From assembly GCF_013373865.1 (NCBI RefSeq), contig NC_050474.1:3385561-3449560 (forward strand): DNA of 64,000 nucleotides, given 5' to 3'. The notes below the pieces were generated by a model. It did not search any database and was not told where the DNA came from. It was given only the letters and a program-made list of their open reading frames with translations. The position numbers were made by a program, and so were the translations under genes. This document shows positions 36,867-49,847 of the stretch, piece by piece. Origin of the DNA: Monomorium pharaonis. Lineage: Eukaryota; Arthropoda; Insecta; Hymenoptera; Formicidae. The stretch's first letter is position 1; each line of letters begins with the position of its first letter.

Positions 36867-37742
36867 AATCTGTAGTAATAAAACTTTTTATTATAATTTT
36901 TATCGGCATCTATTGATTATATGAGTCGTGTGCTCATAATTATAGATTTTTTAACAATCACTTTTTTATTTATCGATAAATTTTTTAATTAATTCTTCTA
37001 TCTTAGTAATATATGTAGTTCTATATATCACCATTTATAACTGTTACGTTGCATTGTTTACTAATTTGCGTCTGAAGATCGAGAGATCTCAGAGCGTCAT
37101 AGAGACACGGCATGGGATGACGGTAGAGGATAATTATTCGAGAACCCTACTAAGGGTAGGTTATATCTTACGCTATTTCAATGCCGGAGATGAATCCGAC
37201 TCGCACCTAGGTGAGTGAGCTGAAATTCGAAAAATCTAAACTTCGAGGAAGCTGGCGCAACCGGAATGAAAAGGAAAAAAGACAAAGGAAAGGATAGAAG
37301 AGGGAAGCTGTTACTCTTCGACCAAGAGCGACTTTAAACCGGGGTCTTTTATCTCCGTTAACTGCCGTAACTCTGTGGAAAGGCGGGCTGCACTAACCGA
37401 CACGTCTCTCTTTGAGAAAACTGAATTGGCCTTGTTAGTTACACGTACAATCATGAAAGCGACGTAATACCTATTCAGATAACAACGACTTGTTCAATAT
37501 AATTGGATGTTTTCATTTAAAGTTTCTTGAGATATCGTAAAATTTCATTGCAAGTCGCTTCATCAAGTGGTCTCCCTCTCAAGAAGATTTTACGAATCAA
37601 AAGACCAGTAACAGGAGGATCCTTTTTTACCGTAATGATTATTAACATAAGGCATCACCTTGCGTACGACGAATTTCAACAATTCCTTGCTTTTCACGTC
37701 CTGTTCCCCGCCTGTCGCTCGTCAATAAGGATCTCAATTTAC

Positions 37743-38082
37743 TCGAGTCGATCGATGACCACCTGTTCATGAACGTCATCAGCTGACGTATCCGACGCTT
37801 CGTTCACAAAGTAACACGAGCCGCGTCCTTTTCTCTCGTCTCCGTTGGGATAAAAATAGTCGACGGTGCGTCTCTCGCCGGGCATGTTTCTTTCTGGGCT
37901 CCTTTCCACGTCGGGAGGTAGTATCACGCCGGGAAGACGGAAGGGAAACACTTCGTGTAATAAGCCCGTCGTTCTACCAACTGCGCTAGCAACCGACCCC
38001 GCGAAAGTTTGAGAAAAAGTAGTGAGAGATCGAAGCCGGTTCCGAGGTACTCGGTGCAATCGGGTACCACGTTCCGCTTCGC
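37743..38082 (-). CDS. Candidate exon 2 of a predicted secreted protein
   Basis: A 340-nt open stretch on the minus strand (112 full codons plus split codons). The acceptor is at 38083-38084 (CCTATCGATCAG); an alternative lies at 37986-37987 (GGTTGCTAG), which would shorten the exon to 243 nt. The donor is CTCGA|GTAAATTG; without splicing there, the next codon is TAA at 37739. In the 82 codons from 37984 down to the unspliced stop at 37739, G is clearly enriched at codon position 1 (about 34 of 82, against 18 and 17 at positions 2 and 3), as in real coding DNA. The peptide is acidic towards its end and contains FPFRLPGVILPPD, a dibasic ERR, VDYFYPNG and a single Cys in GSCYF. No domain family is recognised. 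Confidence 0.3.
37953..37995 (-). pseudogene. tRNA 5'-half-like sequence, A box only
   Basis: The minus strand carries TAGCGCAGTTGG, an exact pol III A-box match, continuing as GTAGAACGACGGGCTTATTA. This aligns with a tRNA D-arm and an anticodon loop with U33, but the D-stem has two mismatches and the anticodon stem pairs only about 3 of 5. No T-arm or GGTTCGANTCC B box follows, so it cannot be an intact tRNA. It overlaps the candidate exon 2, so it may be coincidence or a remnant of a tRNA or SINE. Confidence 0.25.
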
Positions 38083-38648
38083 CTGATCGATAGGTTGAAT
38101 TCGAGATCGCGTGAGAGAGCGACTATTATCGGCGGATACCTCATCCCGCTCGTCGTCGGGTAGATGGGCACTAGACGCCGATCACGAATAATCATTCCGA
38201 ATAGATGGGAAAGATTCTCTTCTTCGTCCGCGCGCGCATCGGGACGCTTGACGAAACGATCGAGACGCTTTTGATTTTCACTCGATGCACGAAGGCGCAG
38301 CTTGTTCCGCGAGCGGGGAAAACTCAGTTTTGTATGCGCGAAAACTTTACGATAACATGATCTTTCAAGAGAGCTTTCAAATCGCAGAATCCATCTGACT
38401 TCAGAATTTGCCGCTGTTGAATCAATATTTAATGTATTGCATTTCACTGTTTATTTTCCCGAATGCATCGCTAAATTAGAATTTTTAGAGTGGGAAGATA
38501 ACACTGCGACAGATTTTATTGTTTCTACTGCGGTCTCTGCCATGCACAGCTGCGAAGCAATTAGGCTTGTTTACGGCCGTTCCAATCGTAAAGGAAGGCT
38601 GACAAAAAAAAATTACTGCCTTGCTCCTACAAATTATAGCGGCGTCAC

Positions 38649-38784
38649 CGGGATACCCGCAATATCTCCCGTTGTATCGACGAGAGTGGACGAACGTCTC
38701 GCACAGCACGAGCAGATAAAAAAAGCCCGACGCCAACACTAAAATTAATGTCGCTGACGTAAAGCGCGATAGATCGACTACCAT
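38649..38784 (-). CDS. Candidate exon 1, start codon and signal peptide
   Basis: ATG at 38784 (minus) opens a frame whose first about 30 residues form a short polar N-terminus (MVVDLSRFTS) and a hydrophobic core (ATLILVLASGFFYLLVL). This is a typical secretory signal peptide, followed by a basic, Cys-containing stretch (HSRRYNGRYC). The proposed donor is CCCG|GTGACG after 136 nt (phase 1), matching the acceptor at 38083. An alternative GCGG|GTATCC ending at 38657 is phase 2 and matches the acceptor at 37986. The unspliced frame continues to 38485. The start context (TTGTCATGG) is not a strong insect Kozak match. With exons 2 and 3 the product would be about 190 residues. Confidence 0.28.
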
Positions 38785-39488
38785 GACAAATAATACTCCC
38801 TCTCTTTGACAAAGTTAAATATTGCCCGACAAACATATACGTAAAGACAACAAAAGATTACACCTCTGTCGTTCTTCCGCCTTTCGTCCGTGATTTTCCC
38901 TACCTTTCCCTCTCTCGCCGTTCTATTTTATTTTCTCTTATCTGCCGCCTTTCCCGATAGACACTTTTATTTTCCGAAAACTCCCGCAGGAGCATTCGTG
39001 CCCCGTTCTCTCGAATAGTCGGAACGAGGGTCAAAAGGCAGTTGCGGATCCTACGGTCGTCACCTGAAGTGATTCCCGATTCTCGATTACACCGGCATTA
39101 CGATTCTCACTCGGACTTCCATTTTGCTACGGTCAAAGAGCCACATCCTACGAAGTGCGCGTGTTTAGACGAAGATGTACGACGTGCTACTTTTCAGCGG
39201 TGAGTTCGGTTCGTTCTCGTGCTCACGAAACCAATCTAGGAATTTGCGCGCGTGCCCGTTCGATCAATCGACGCCGCGCGAATGAATCGTCGCACAGCGT
39301 CGATATTCTAATCGTGAAGTTGAGTTGTGGATTCGAGGTATTGAGACCGCAAGGCGTCGTGACGCCTCAGAGGAACCAGAAGCTATGCAACGCGAACCAG
39401 TATTACGGTCTTTGTCCGCGCTCATCTCAGTTACAGTCTCCTCTCTGTAACGTAATCTCACACGATGTTTAAGAGAAATTCCAAGAAC

Positions 39489-39506
39489 AGAGAGAGAGAG
39501 AGAGAG
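39489..39506. repeat. Short (AG)9 tract
   Basis: Nine AG units flanked by ACAG and ATTTC. Confidence 0.85.
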
Positions 39507-40608
39507 ATTTCGGCATCGTATACAGTCTTTCGAATCTGCCTGTGCGATTTCAAGACGAAAACAATGTGTCCTATTCGCTCGACAGGACTTCTGGAATTCG
39601 CACTAGCGATCGAGTGCTCCGTCGTTCGACGAAGGCAAACATACCTATCGCAATACGTCGAAAAGTAGACGCCGCGCTTTCCATGGTAGGTCCCATTTCA
39701 TCAGCCATTAAACAAAGCAACAGCGGACACAAAGAAATGCCGGCATTGTCGAAGGACTTGGCTTTGCCATCAGCTCGAGACAGGGAAAGAACAGGGAGAG
39801 CAAGCGTCCGTTGAAGCGGATCTTAAGGAGTGTTTCTGATTAATCTACGCGAACTTCTCGGACCGTTCCTCTCGTTTTACACTCTTTACACTTCTCAGAA
39901 ATGCAAAAACAAGAAATAACGACAGGCCCTCTCTCCTTTTCTCAGGCTGACAGATGTCTTCCCCAAAAAAGCAATATGAGAAAAGTATAAGGGAGTATAA
40001 GGTAAAGGTAAAAAGGAGAAGAAAAAATTCAAGAAATATTAGACTAAAACTTTTACACCAGTGTCCTGATTAAAATAAACGTCAAAAAATAAGTACATAT
40101 GCCTTATACAAATTTTGTAAATTATTAGGCTTTTATAAAAATTTAACATTTTTTGGAAGCAATGGATTGAACAAAATATAACAAGTTTTAATGCTTATAC
40201 GAATTATTCAATGTTGGAAAAACTATTAGAAACCGCGTAGGAAGCTTACGAGATAGTAACCGTCAAAATAAATGGAAAAGCCCCAATAAACGTTCAAAAA
40301 TCAATCGAGATAACTTTTACGACAACGCCGCAACAGTAACGTTATTGCAATAATCGTTTTTCGTAACTGTGATAATAACGATAACAAAGATGCAAACGAG
40401 CTTCCTAAACTGATAGACGATTATTTGTGCCGATGGTTTTTCGATACTTCTTACATGAACGACGGTTTAGTTACACAAGTAAAATTAAATTCAAAAGACT
40501 TTGCATTTGTCGAAGAAATTGAAGATTACAATTTCTTTAATTGTTCATAGTTATTTGTTAAAAAAAGCGGCATTACGTAAAAATGTATAAAAATCTCTGC
40601 TTTCGGGT

Positions 40609-40632
40609 GAGAGAGAAAGAGAGAGAGAGAGA
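40609..40632. repeat. (GA)n tract, imperfect
   Basis: GA units interrupted once by AA. Confidence 0.8.
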
Positions 40633-42082
40633 AGTACTTGCCCGTTATAGCAAAGTGGAGGATTTAGGAACGGTATGTGAAATCCAATATTGCATACTTT
40701 TAATACTGAGTACATAGCTTGGCCTCCTCAATATCATCTAAAGCAAAGACCGATCCAGCGTGAAACGAGAAGCAGCGAGATACTTTATTCGACGGGAAAA
40801 TGATCCCTACACTGTAGAGGACACACATACATGCACACTTGACATCAGGAAGTTGAGATAATCAGATAGCAATAGAAGTTCGATGGATTGTTTGATCGAT
40901 GCCGCTCGGCGTAGAAACTTAACAAGATCCGAGATATCGAAACGCGGCGCAGCAAAATTTGCGGAACGAGAATCATTGCATTCACTCTATCGCGCCGCAA
41001 TAGCGGCAATTCGATCGTCGGAGCAAAATGTACGGTATTCGAGAAATATTATTTTTTATTTTTCACTTTAGGTTCTGATTAATGAACATTTCGATTATAA
41101 AGAATATCTGTGATTCATAAAATTTTTATGAAACTTATATTCTTCTATAAAAATTTGCGACTACAATTAATGACAAAAGCACAAATAATCCCAGGATTAA
41201 ATAAATGCAATATTGCATAATAGAGAAAATAATAAATCACTCCATCCTACGACATCCTATTGAAATCGGATTGAATTGAAACGTGAATCAAATGTAATTT
41301 GCCTTAACAAATTAAGATCTTGCTGCTCATCATATCAAATTCGATTCGTAAAACTGTAAGAAAAAGTCAAAATGACCGAATTAATAGAACGAGATAGCAA
41401 TAAAAAATAGCGGCTTTTCTGCTTGTCCCATGGTTCAGGGAAATAATCTTCGTAAAAGAAACAGTACGACCAAGCTGCACGATAAAAGCGTCAGGCGCGC
41501 ACGGGCAGCGCGTAAAAGCACGTGTGCAGCCATCGGTTTTGTGGTGGTCGCGAATGAATTAACGTTTATTCGGCTTTCGTAGCGCGATGGTCGTGCGGCA
41601 GTCAAGGCACCCAGCTGCGTTTCAACCCCTTTATTAATCGACGTTGCCGCCCGTAACTCATCGCTCGTCCTCTTCCGCAGTAATTTCTTTCGATCTCGTC
41701 GATCACCCGCGCCTCTACCCGCTCGTTGTCAGCGCGAGTACGCCAGTACGTCTATATACATAAACTTATTTAAACGATACAAGTCTCTTTGACAAGGAAT
41801 CTTTAGCGTTGTAATAATATAACCTGCTTTCGATATATTCACCTTTGCACGAGTGCTTTGAAGTTTCTTAAAGCATTTAAGCCCATCTCAATGCCTTATT
41901 TTGTATTCTTTTTAAGAAGAGTGTTCGACTATTCGATACCTTTACCGCGTGCTATTATTGAAAGACTTTGAGTGTCAAATGCACACGTGTCGACACATAT
42001 TCTCACGAGACGGAAGAAAATTCGATTTCGCAATAACTCGCTTCCAGTCTGAGCTTTAAATACCGAATCGAAATTTCCCCCA

Positions 42083-42100
42083 CTCTCTCTCTCTCTCTCT
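42083..42100. repeat. (CT)9 tract
   Basis: Nine CT units after CCCCCA. Confidence 0.85.
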
Positions 42101-45100
42101 ACATACTTGCTGTATATAAATTCCGACGTTCGTGGCGTTTGCAAAAGGTCAGAGGTGAAAATATAAAATAGTACGAAAGAGAAAAGGATGGAAAGACAAA
42201 AGAGAAGGAGGGAGATAGAGAGTTATGGCAACGCACTGCTTTTCAGGAATAATTTGATCGAGTTCGCGCGCACGCGAAGCACGAAACCCGAGAAAATTAT
42301 GGTGAGTAATGGAAAAAGAGTGACGGATAGCAGGGAAACCTTGCGCTTTTATATGACGACGAGATCCTGAGAGTCTACATTTTTGATCTTCGCTTTGGCT
42401 AACATGATAATTGCATCGCGCTGCGAAAGACACGGCTAGTGACAAAGTAAAAGAGGCGATCGGTTCATTCCGCAAAATAGCATACATTTCGATAGATGGG
42501 CTTTAGAAAGGTGAATTTTCACCGAAGCGTAGTGTTTACGTCCCTTTTGATAAGCGCGCGTAATTGCGATTTATTTTTATACGAATGTGGCTTACGCACC
42601 ACACACGCGCACGTGAGGAATGTGCTTTTCAAAGAGTACCGTCAATTTACTTCATTATACAAAGCTCCTTTCGTCAAAATACCGCAGTAACGTGCGGCTC
42701 CTGAAAGCAGTCATATACCGTTTTATACGCAAAAACCTCGGATTCTTCCCTGATCCTACGCAAAACAGCGATTTTCACGGATCCCGTTTGAACATATCTC
42801 GATTTCAACCGAATAGTTAAATTGCCATTAAAAAGGAAAATGAAAAGCAGAGAGAAAGAATTTATCTCAATACACTTAATGGATCAATATGGAAAAGCAC
42901 TCACGTGAGTTATATAATAAATATAATAAATTTCACAGTCGCTGAAATTCAGGCATATCGAACGAAATGTACGAGCGCACGTTGTTACGTATCTGTTAAC
43001 GATAAGAGATATTTCGAATGAACTATCAACATCGACATGGAATCAGGAATAATTGCCGCATCTGTCGCGCGAGAAACGCGTTACATAAAATCCGCGATTC
43101 TCCGGACGCGTTCTTCATCTCGACTCGGATAGAACTTGATTTCTGCGCGATGCGTAGGTAGAGAATAGACACGCCATCGATCACGATATCACGTCGGATG
43201 ATCATGATTGGTGGCGCAGATCGGCGCCTGGGCTCCCGATAATTCCCCGCGGGACGTGCGAGCGCGGCGTGTGTGCGTCTCACGCACACGTGCGTGTGTA
43301 CGTGCGATCTCGCAAGTGAACCGGGATACACGAGTTCTCGATAGATACGAGAGGAAAACACAAACGTGTAGGTGTTAAAGAAGCACAGACCGGAGAGCAC
43401 TGGTCGGAGCTCCCTCTCGAGAGGTTTTAACGGTCCGATCGTGCCGAATTCCATGAGCCGCGGTGACGGTATATCCCGGGTTATATCACCGTTGTACACC
43501 GCCCTTATAATCGTGTACGAATTTTAATGCCGTGTTTCCAGGAGCGAGCCACCGTGTCGGGGATGGACGCGCGCGCGCCTACCACTACGCTCGGCTGGCT
43601 CTCATTCTGGCTTTACGATATCGCAAAACGTCCCCCGCTTCCATTCGAGTCCGATGGCTGTCGTAAGCTTTACGATCGTCCTCGGTCAGCGCGGCTCGCT
43701 TTCGCGATATTACAAATCGTTTCGATTTGCCGCCCCGCACATTCTGTGCTCCCGAGCTGCTGCGCGAAAAACTGAAAAAAAAGGATATCTTGACTTTTAA
43801 GGGGATTTATTCAACATGAAATTACGTAACTGCAATCAATGAATCGACAGATTGGCCGACAATATTTTATATGCCCGTCGTGTTATTCAAATGTGTATCC
43901 AATTAGTTTCTCACTTCTTTGTTTCCAGCCGGATATGATTTAGCCAGATATAATTTATTTATCTCGATGTAATTATTGTTAAACGGTATAATTATCTCTC
44001 GTTTATCTATCAATCTTGTGAACATAATTTAATTGGTTGAAAACAGCGTTCGATAATGGTAATTAAAGTTTCATATCTATTTCGAAATTCATGAAACATA
44101 TAGATTACTCTGTTAATTGTTCCTGTAGCAAATGATTTATGTGTAACATAATCGTCCTATAAAGTCATCCGAATACTCTTGGCACTCAGCACAATTGGCT
44201 CGATAAGAAAAACAGTCATTTCCGACCTGCGCGAGTTGACCGATCGCTCGTACTTGGCATGAATCCTGAAACGTTAAACGTCATCGCGTCGCGAATTTTC
44301 GCGTACTCGCGAATACGCTTACGGAAGGAAGGAATTTGTATATAACGGATTCCGTGACCGGGGTTGTATACAGAATATTATTTTCTTTCGTCTCTCCGTG
44401 TAACAGAGATGCCGCACGATCGTATCAATTTTATCTTATAACGCGCAGCCAGACATAGCTAATTAAATTTTTGACCGCGATAGTTTCCATATTGCGATTT
44501 TTATCGCATAAGGTCGAATTAGTGCATTCTGAATATAAAAAAGTGCATCCAGTTAAAAAAGAAGCGCCTGCGTCGCTAAAATGAATGACGTTTTTCACAA
44601 GAGAACGCATTTCGTACAAATGATACTCTTAGACTCTGGATTACCAAGTTGCTACAATATTTGATGGGTTTCTCTTCGCTCTACTTATCATATAAGTATA
44701 ACATGCATTTCGCCTAAAGACCCTAAAGGATAACCGGTCTACGAAGGGTTTTAAGCGAGGTCGACATCGCCGCAAGTTCCAACTTAAAGTTACCGCAGAG
44801 TTTAAGTATAACATAACTTCAAAATTTCTCTAATTTAGCAATTAATCCACTTACATTACGCAATCCCGCTTAGTAACTATAACATAAATACGCACAGCAT
44901 ATTTACTCTACGAGAGAATCTTCAAATTATTTATCATGTAAATTAATGTACTATAATTTCATAAAATTGATTTTAACCAAGTGAGAAGACGAAATTGAGA
45001 TAAAATCGAGTTTAGATAAACAATGATTGATTATCAAATTTTCAACTACTTTTTTTTACGAATTACTCAAAATTTCTATGACGTTTAACAGAAAGTTAAC

Positions 45101-45655
45101 ACAAAACGTGTTCTACGAGCAACTAAGACCTCGATTAGAATTTCGCTCGTGAGACGATTCTATTAATACGTTATAGAAGATATTATCAAGGTTCGCCGAT
45201 GGTACAAACGAGCCATTTTCCGTAAGCCATTGCTCTAACACGTACGGGAGGATCCATCCCGCCTACGAGGGAAAGCCTGAAAACCAACTTATATGCAAAT
45301 TCAACGACTGTGGTCATAGCACGCTCGATGACCTAGACTGTAAGGAAACGGCACGGTTGAATCGACGCGCGCGTTAAAAAATATAAAAAACTGCTCCGCG
45401 TAAGCCGCTTGGAAGTAATTCGAGGGGTCTTTTTCTCCCGTACGCGCCGATCATTATCATTTGCGATAACTTAACATTATCTTGTTCATGAAGCTCACGC
45501 GGACAACATAATCTTACACTAATAATAGCGACCGATAAACTATTTAAACTTCTTCGGCAGCAGCCTTCCAGGTAAATAAAATTCTCGAAAGATCACTAAC
45601 CTTCTCGTATAAGATTAATACGTAAGATATTGCGGCCTGCTTGTTAATACGTATA

Positions 45656-45698
45656 CTCTCTCTCTCTCTCTCTCTCTCTCTCCTCCTCCTCTCTCTCT
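45656..45698. repeat. (CT)n microsatellite with CTC interruptions
   Basis: About 26 nt of pure CT followed by CCTCCTCCT and more CT units. Confidence 0.92.
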
Positions 45699-48185
45699 AT
45701 TAATGTATATAAAGCAGTACAAAAAAGAGCGCAAGTACACCGGTGAAAAAAGAAGGTTACTTATTATCAAAGTAAGATCCTCTCGCGGGCAAGAGATGTA
45801 AAAGTTTGTTCTTTATCTTCCATATAAATATAGCAAGTAACTATATCTTCGTGAATGTAAGAGAGAAAGACGCCAGGCAAGCCATACATCACAACGTATC
45901 TTATACCGAGGTTAATATTATACAGCTTCCACGAAATATCAGATATATTTTCGGTGCTTGAGCCCCCTTATAAATTCCAGGCCATACAGGTCGTTGGCCC
46001 GTACGCCCGGGCGATAAAACGTACTGATCCGAGTGCGAAATGAACACGCCCTCCCCCCTTCCCTCCCGCCAGAGATATAAAAGTGTGTTAAAGAAACCCA
46101 GGACAACGATACCGCGCTTATTAATCCGGCTAAATCATCCGCGGGGAGGGAAGAGCGTTGGAAAATAATCCCGAAGTTTTCCAATTACGACGTTCGAACG
46201 CCGACGATACCCGAGATACCGTGGTAAAACCGACCGACGGTCCGCGCGAGGCACGCATGCAATCAACCTCATCCGATATTGTGCGCTCCGGCGTATACAT
46301 AAGGGGTGGGAGGCTCGCGAACGCGATCCGCACTTTGTACGGAAAGAACGGAGAGAGCGCTTTGTATACCGTTTCGGAGCATCGCGCGCAATAATCAAAC
46401 CGCCCATCTTTAGACGAAGCATCCGCTAGCATCCTTCGGTCGGTTGCGTCCCTGCGGTCCTTCAACCCCCTCCCCTCGCGGCATTGCGTGCTTCAATCTT
46501 GCGGAAAGAACGGACGGAAGAAAAGCGCCGCCCTGGGCGCGCTGGAGCACCTCCTCCTCCCCTGACCTCACCTGCTTGTTCTCCATTATCTTTATTACAA
46601 AAGCGCCGTTACGTTTAATAGCCCGGCATTACGCTTGCCGCGCGGAGCGCCTCGATATATCCTTAAAGCCGCTTTCGGCGATAAAGAAGGTGAGATTTAC
46701 GCTAGTGTCGTATCGTCGCGCGCGACAGACATTTTGCACGCAAGATATTACGCGTAAAATTATACATGTGCTGAGTACATATCTCAGGGCGCAATTTTAC
46801 AGATGATAATTTCGATCCTAGATGTCCTAGCGGGGTATTTTTCCCCATTTTCCGACGACGAATCGAGATTCAGCAAAATTAGCAAATGGATCATACATCA
46901 ACGACGAATATAACGTAGCTTTTCGGCAAGATAATGAAATCGTTTCCCGGGGGTCGAAATTTTTAGAACGCCCTTTTAAAAAACGCCAGGAAGAAATCCA
47001 CGGGACGAGAACGGAATTGAAGATGCGGGGAGGCGGCATTGATTAGTTTCAACGGAACTGGAAACTTCGGTTATGCAAATGTGGCAAGAGCTTGCCCGGC
47101 GAGCTTGCACGCGAGCGCGACGCGAGTGCCCCCTCTACCCCGCAAAATCTGTATGCACGGTGCGCGTGCAACCCCCTCCCTCCAACCCCCTCGCGATCTT
47201 GTCGCGGCGGTGCGGGCTCGCGCGGCTCACGCGATCGATCCATTCGTCTGAATTAACTGACGTCGATCAAGCCGAACGAACGAAAGCCGATCGATGCGCG
47301 CCCAGCACCGCCGATATCTGCTGACACTGACCGAATGAGAAAGATTAAATTAAATTCTACGGGAAGCCGCGCCCGCTCGCACGTTTCCATCTCATTTCGG
47401 TTTGCGTGTCACGTGCGCGCGGCGCGTAATGTGTAACGCATAGGGGATGGATGGGTCCGCGGTTTTGGCCCTTATAAATCCACGGATACATATTCCGCAG
47501 GCCTACTGGAGACTTTTACGATAATGTTGCGGTCATAAAAATATTCACGTCCATTAGTCACGTCGTACAATGTTCACGGGCGTATCTTTTTATTTCGCCG
47601 GCCGCGGCTGCCGCGTTCGTTTGTTCGATTACGGAATCAGTGAAACGTTTCTGTACGCCAAATACGACGCGATTTCGCCCGGGAAACAAAAAAAAACATA
47701 TATGTATGTTCGGCGAACATGCTGAACAAACAGCGAAATTTTAAGAGATGTATCGTTGTGATTTCACATAGCTCTGTGCTGAAAACCCGATCTCCCTTAG
47801 GTATTATGTGATCTCTTAACGTAAACGTGACCCTCTTGAGCTTGCAGTGCTATCGCGAATATTTCACGAGATAACGCCGAGACATGTCGGGAACCGATTA
47901 ACGTACGAGCACGGAACTGCTCTTGTTTTGCGCTAAATCCAGATCAGCTAAAAACACGTTCCGATGCGGATTCGTTAACATCGGTCGCTCTCCCGATGCA
48001 CGGAGAGGGAAAAAAAAGCACCGCCACCGAGAACATTTCCATAATCCAAGTTCATCCTTGGCGTCGTCGCATTTTTACGAACGCGTCCGACATAAAATTC
48101 TATTCGTGCGGGCCTTGTTCGCGAAATAAGAGGGGAAGAGAGCGCGATGGGCTGTCATTATAGGCGCGGACATTATCTTTGTCCA

Positions 48186-48435
48186 CTGGAGGAAGAGATG
48201 ATACCAGACGCAGAAAGAAACAGCGAAGGAGAATGGAGATAAACTGAACAATGCGAAAGAGAAAAATGGAATGATATAAAATAAGAGGGGAGAAGTAGAA
48301 AAGGCAGAATAAAATAGACAGAAGTGGAGAAACAAATAAAAAAGATAGCAGATAGAAACAAAGAAAGCACGATGTTTGAAAAGAAGGAGAAAAGGGGTGA
48401 GAAAGAGAGAATGGGAGAGAGAGAGAGAGGAGTGT
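48186..48435. other. Purine-rich, strand-asymmetric tract
   Basis: About 250 bp in which the plus strand is overwhelmingly A and G, ending in GAGAGA repeats (48411-48430). The minus strand therefore reads as a long pyrimidine run and yields a spurious F/L/S-rich hydrophobic open frame (48075-48515). Homopurine tracts of this kind can form triplex structures. Confidence 0.7.
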
Positions 48436-49796
48436 TCAGAGTCTCGGTATTTCACCATGAAACCATGTAACTTCCGACGGAATGTACAGTGGCAATGGTC
48501 GCGTATATATATCACTTCTACCCTTAACCACCGACCACCACCCTCTACGAGTATACGGCGTCAGCGACGTTCGTAGAGGTGCTCGCTGACCGTGACGCAT
48601 TTTACGCTACGTGCTCGCTGTCGCGCTGACTGAAATATGTGACTGAAAACACGCGACACATTCGAAATTGCTGTCTTCGGCATGCGGCCGAGTCTCCCGG
48701 TCGAGTTTGTATCGAGTAAGAGGCATTGAGACTTGTCACTGCATTGTGGCTCAAGCTGTTGAAGCCAAAGGAGTAGACTCCCCGGAGATTTATTCGACAA
48801 TAAAAAAAAAACATTTGTAAAATTGCAACATACCTATGCACATAACAATTAAATGTAAACGATGCCATATTGTCGCAGCAATTTAAAAGATAACTACTAT
48901 CCCTAATATCAGACCTTTCTGCGGGACTAAGCGCGGAGGGAAGACTGGCATTCGGTGAGCTTTTCGTGGTAACAGGATCATTTCTCAATCGCCTATACTC
49001 GAATGTTGCGAGCGGATTGAAAAATGAAGGATGACCGAAGCAAAGAAGTATGGATTTCAAAACTCTTTCGATGGTGTCCAAAGACTCACAAGACTCTATT
49101 TTTTCTCTCTCTCTCTCCCTCTCTTTTTTTGTTTTCTTCCATCTATCTGTCCATCACAGATCCGATCTTTTCGTGGACCGCTGAATAATAGAACAGAGTC
49201 GCCGTAGCTCGAGGCTGGCCAACCTGTATTCTCGCACCCTCGGACTAGTCCGGAATAGTTGTGAATAACGATGCTCGAGAGAGCGCCGGTCCCTTGTCGG
49301 TGCTGGTGCTCGAAGTACCAGAGCCATCAACCCAACCCTACGTCCTCTTTTTCACTCGCTACATAAGAGAGCAACATATAGAGTTGTGTATGTGTGTTGG
49401 CCATACTTTCTATAAAATAAAATACGTGTCGCCACTGCCTTCTCATACCAGAGAAGACATGCAGAGGACAATGAGAAAAAGAAGAGAAGAGAAGAAGTGC
49501 TTTCGTCTCTTGTTTCTCCATCCCTCCTAAACACGACGTGACGTGAAAGGCGAAGAGAACAGGATATCAAGTTTGAGCGCCAATCGATGGCGAGGCTTCA
49601 ATCGCCGACTGACGTAAACAGATATTTTCTCGCATCTCGTTCAATTACATGTCCAGGAGATTATATTTTTATTTTAATTTAGAAGTAATAACAAAACTGT
49701 TAAATAAAAAATTCGAATAATTTTATTATTTTTTATTCGGAAAAAAAGTGCAAAAATTTCATCCATTTTAGTTTAATAAAATTATCATATGCGCAT

Positions 49797-49798
<2 letters not shown>

Positions 49799-49844
<46 letters not shown>
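49799..49844. repeat. (GA)n microsatellite
   Basis: About 22 GA units with one AA interruption near the left end. Confidence 0.95.

Positions 49845-49847
<3 letters not shown>

Larger units (their letters stand above)
38785..48185. other. Noncoding stretch, no gene supported
   Basis: It contains GA/CT tracts (39489, 40609, 42083, 45656), AT-rich blocks (40020-40200, 41060-41400, 43850-44100, 44850-45080) and a GC-richer segment at about 46000-47500. Two splice-flanked open stretches (42247-42301 and 43542-43662, plus) are described as findings. No gene is recognised. Confidence 0.4.

Noticed and set aside
43026..43499. 157-codon minus frame
   Set aside because: No recognisable domain, and it partly translates CACACG-type repetitive DNA. 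Not supported as a gene.
48075..48515. 146-codon minus frame rich in F, L and S that looks like a membrane protein
   Set aside because: The hydrophobicity is fully explained by the pyrimidine-rich strand of the homopurine tract, with no other coding evidence.
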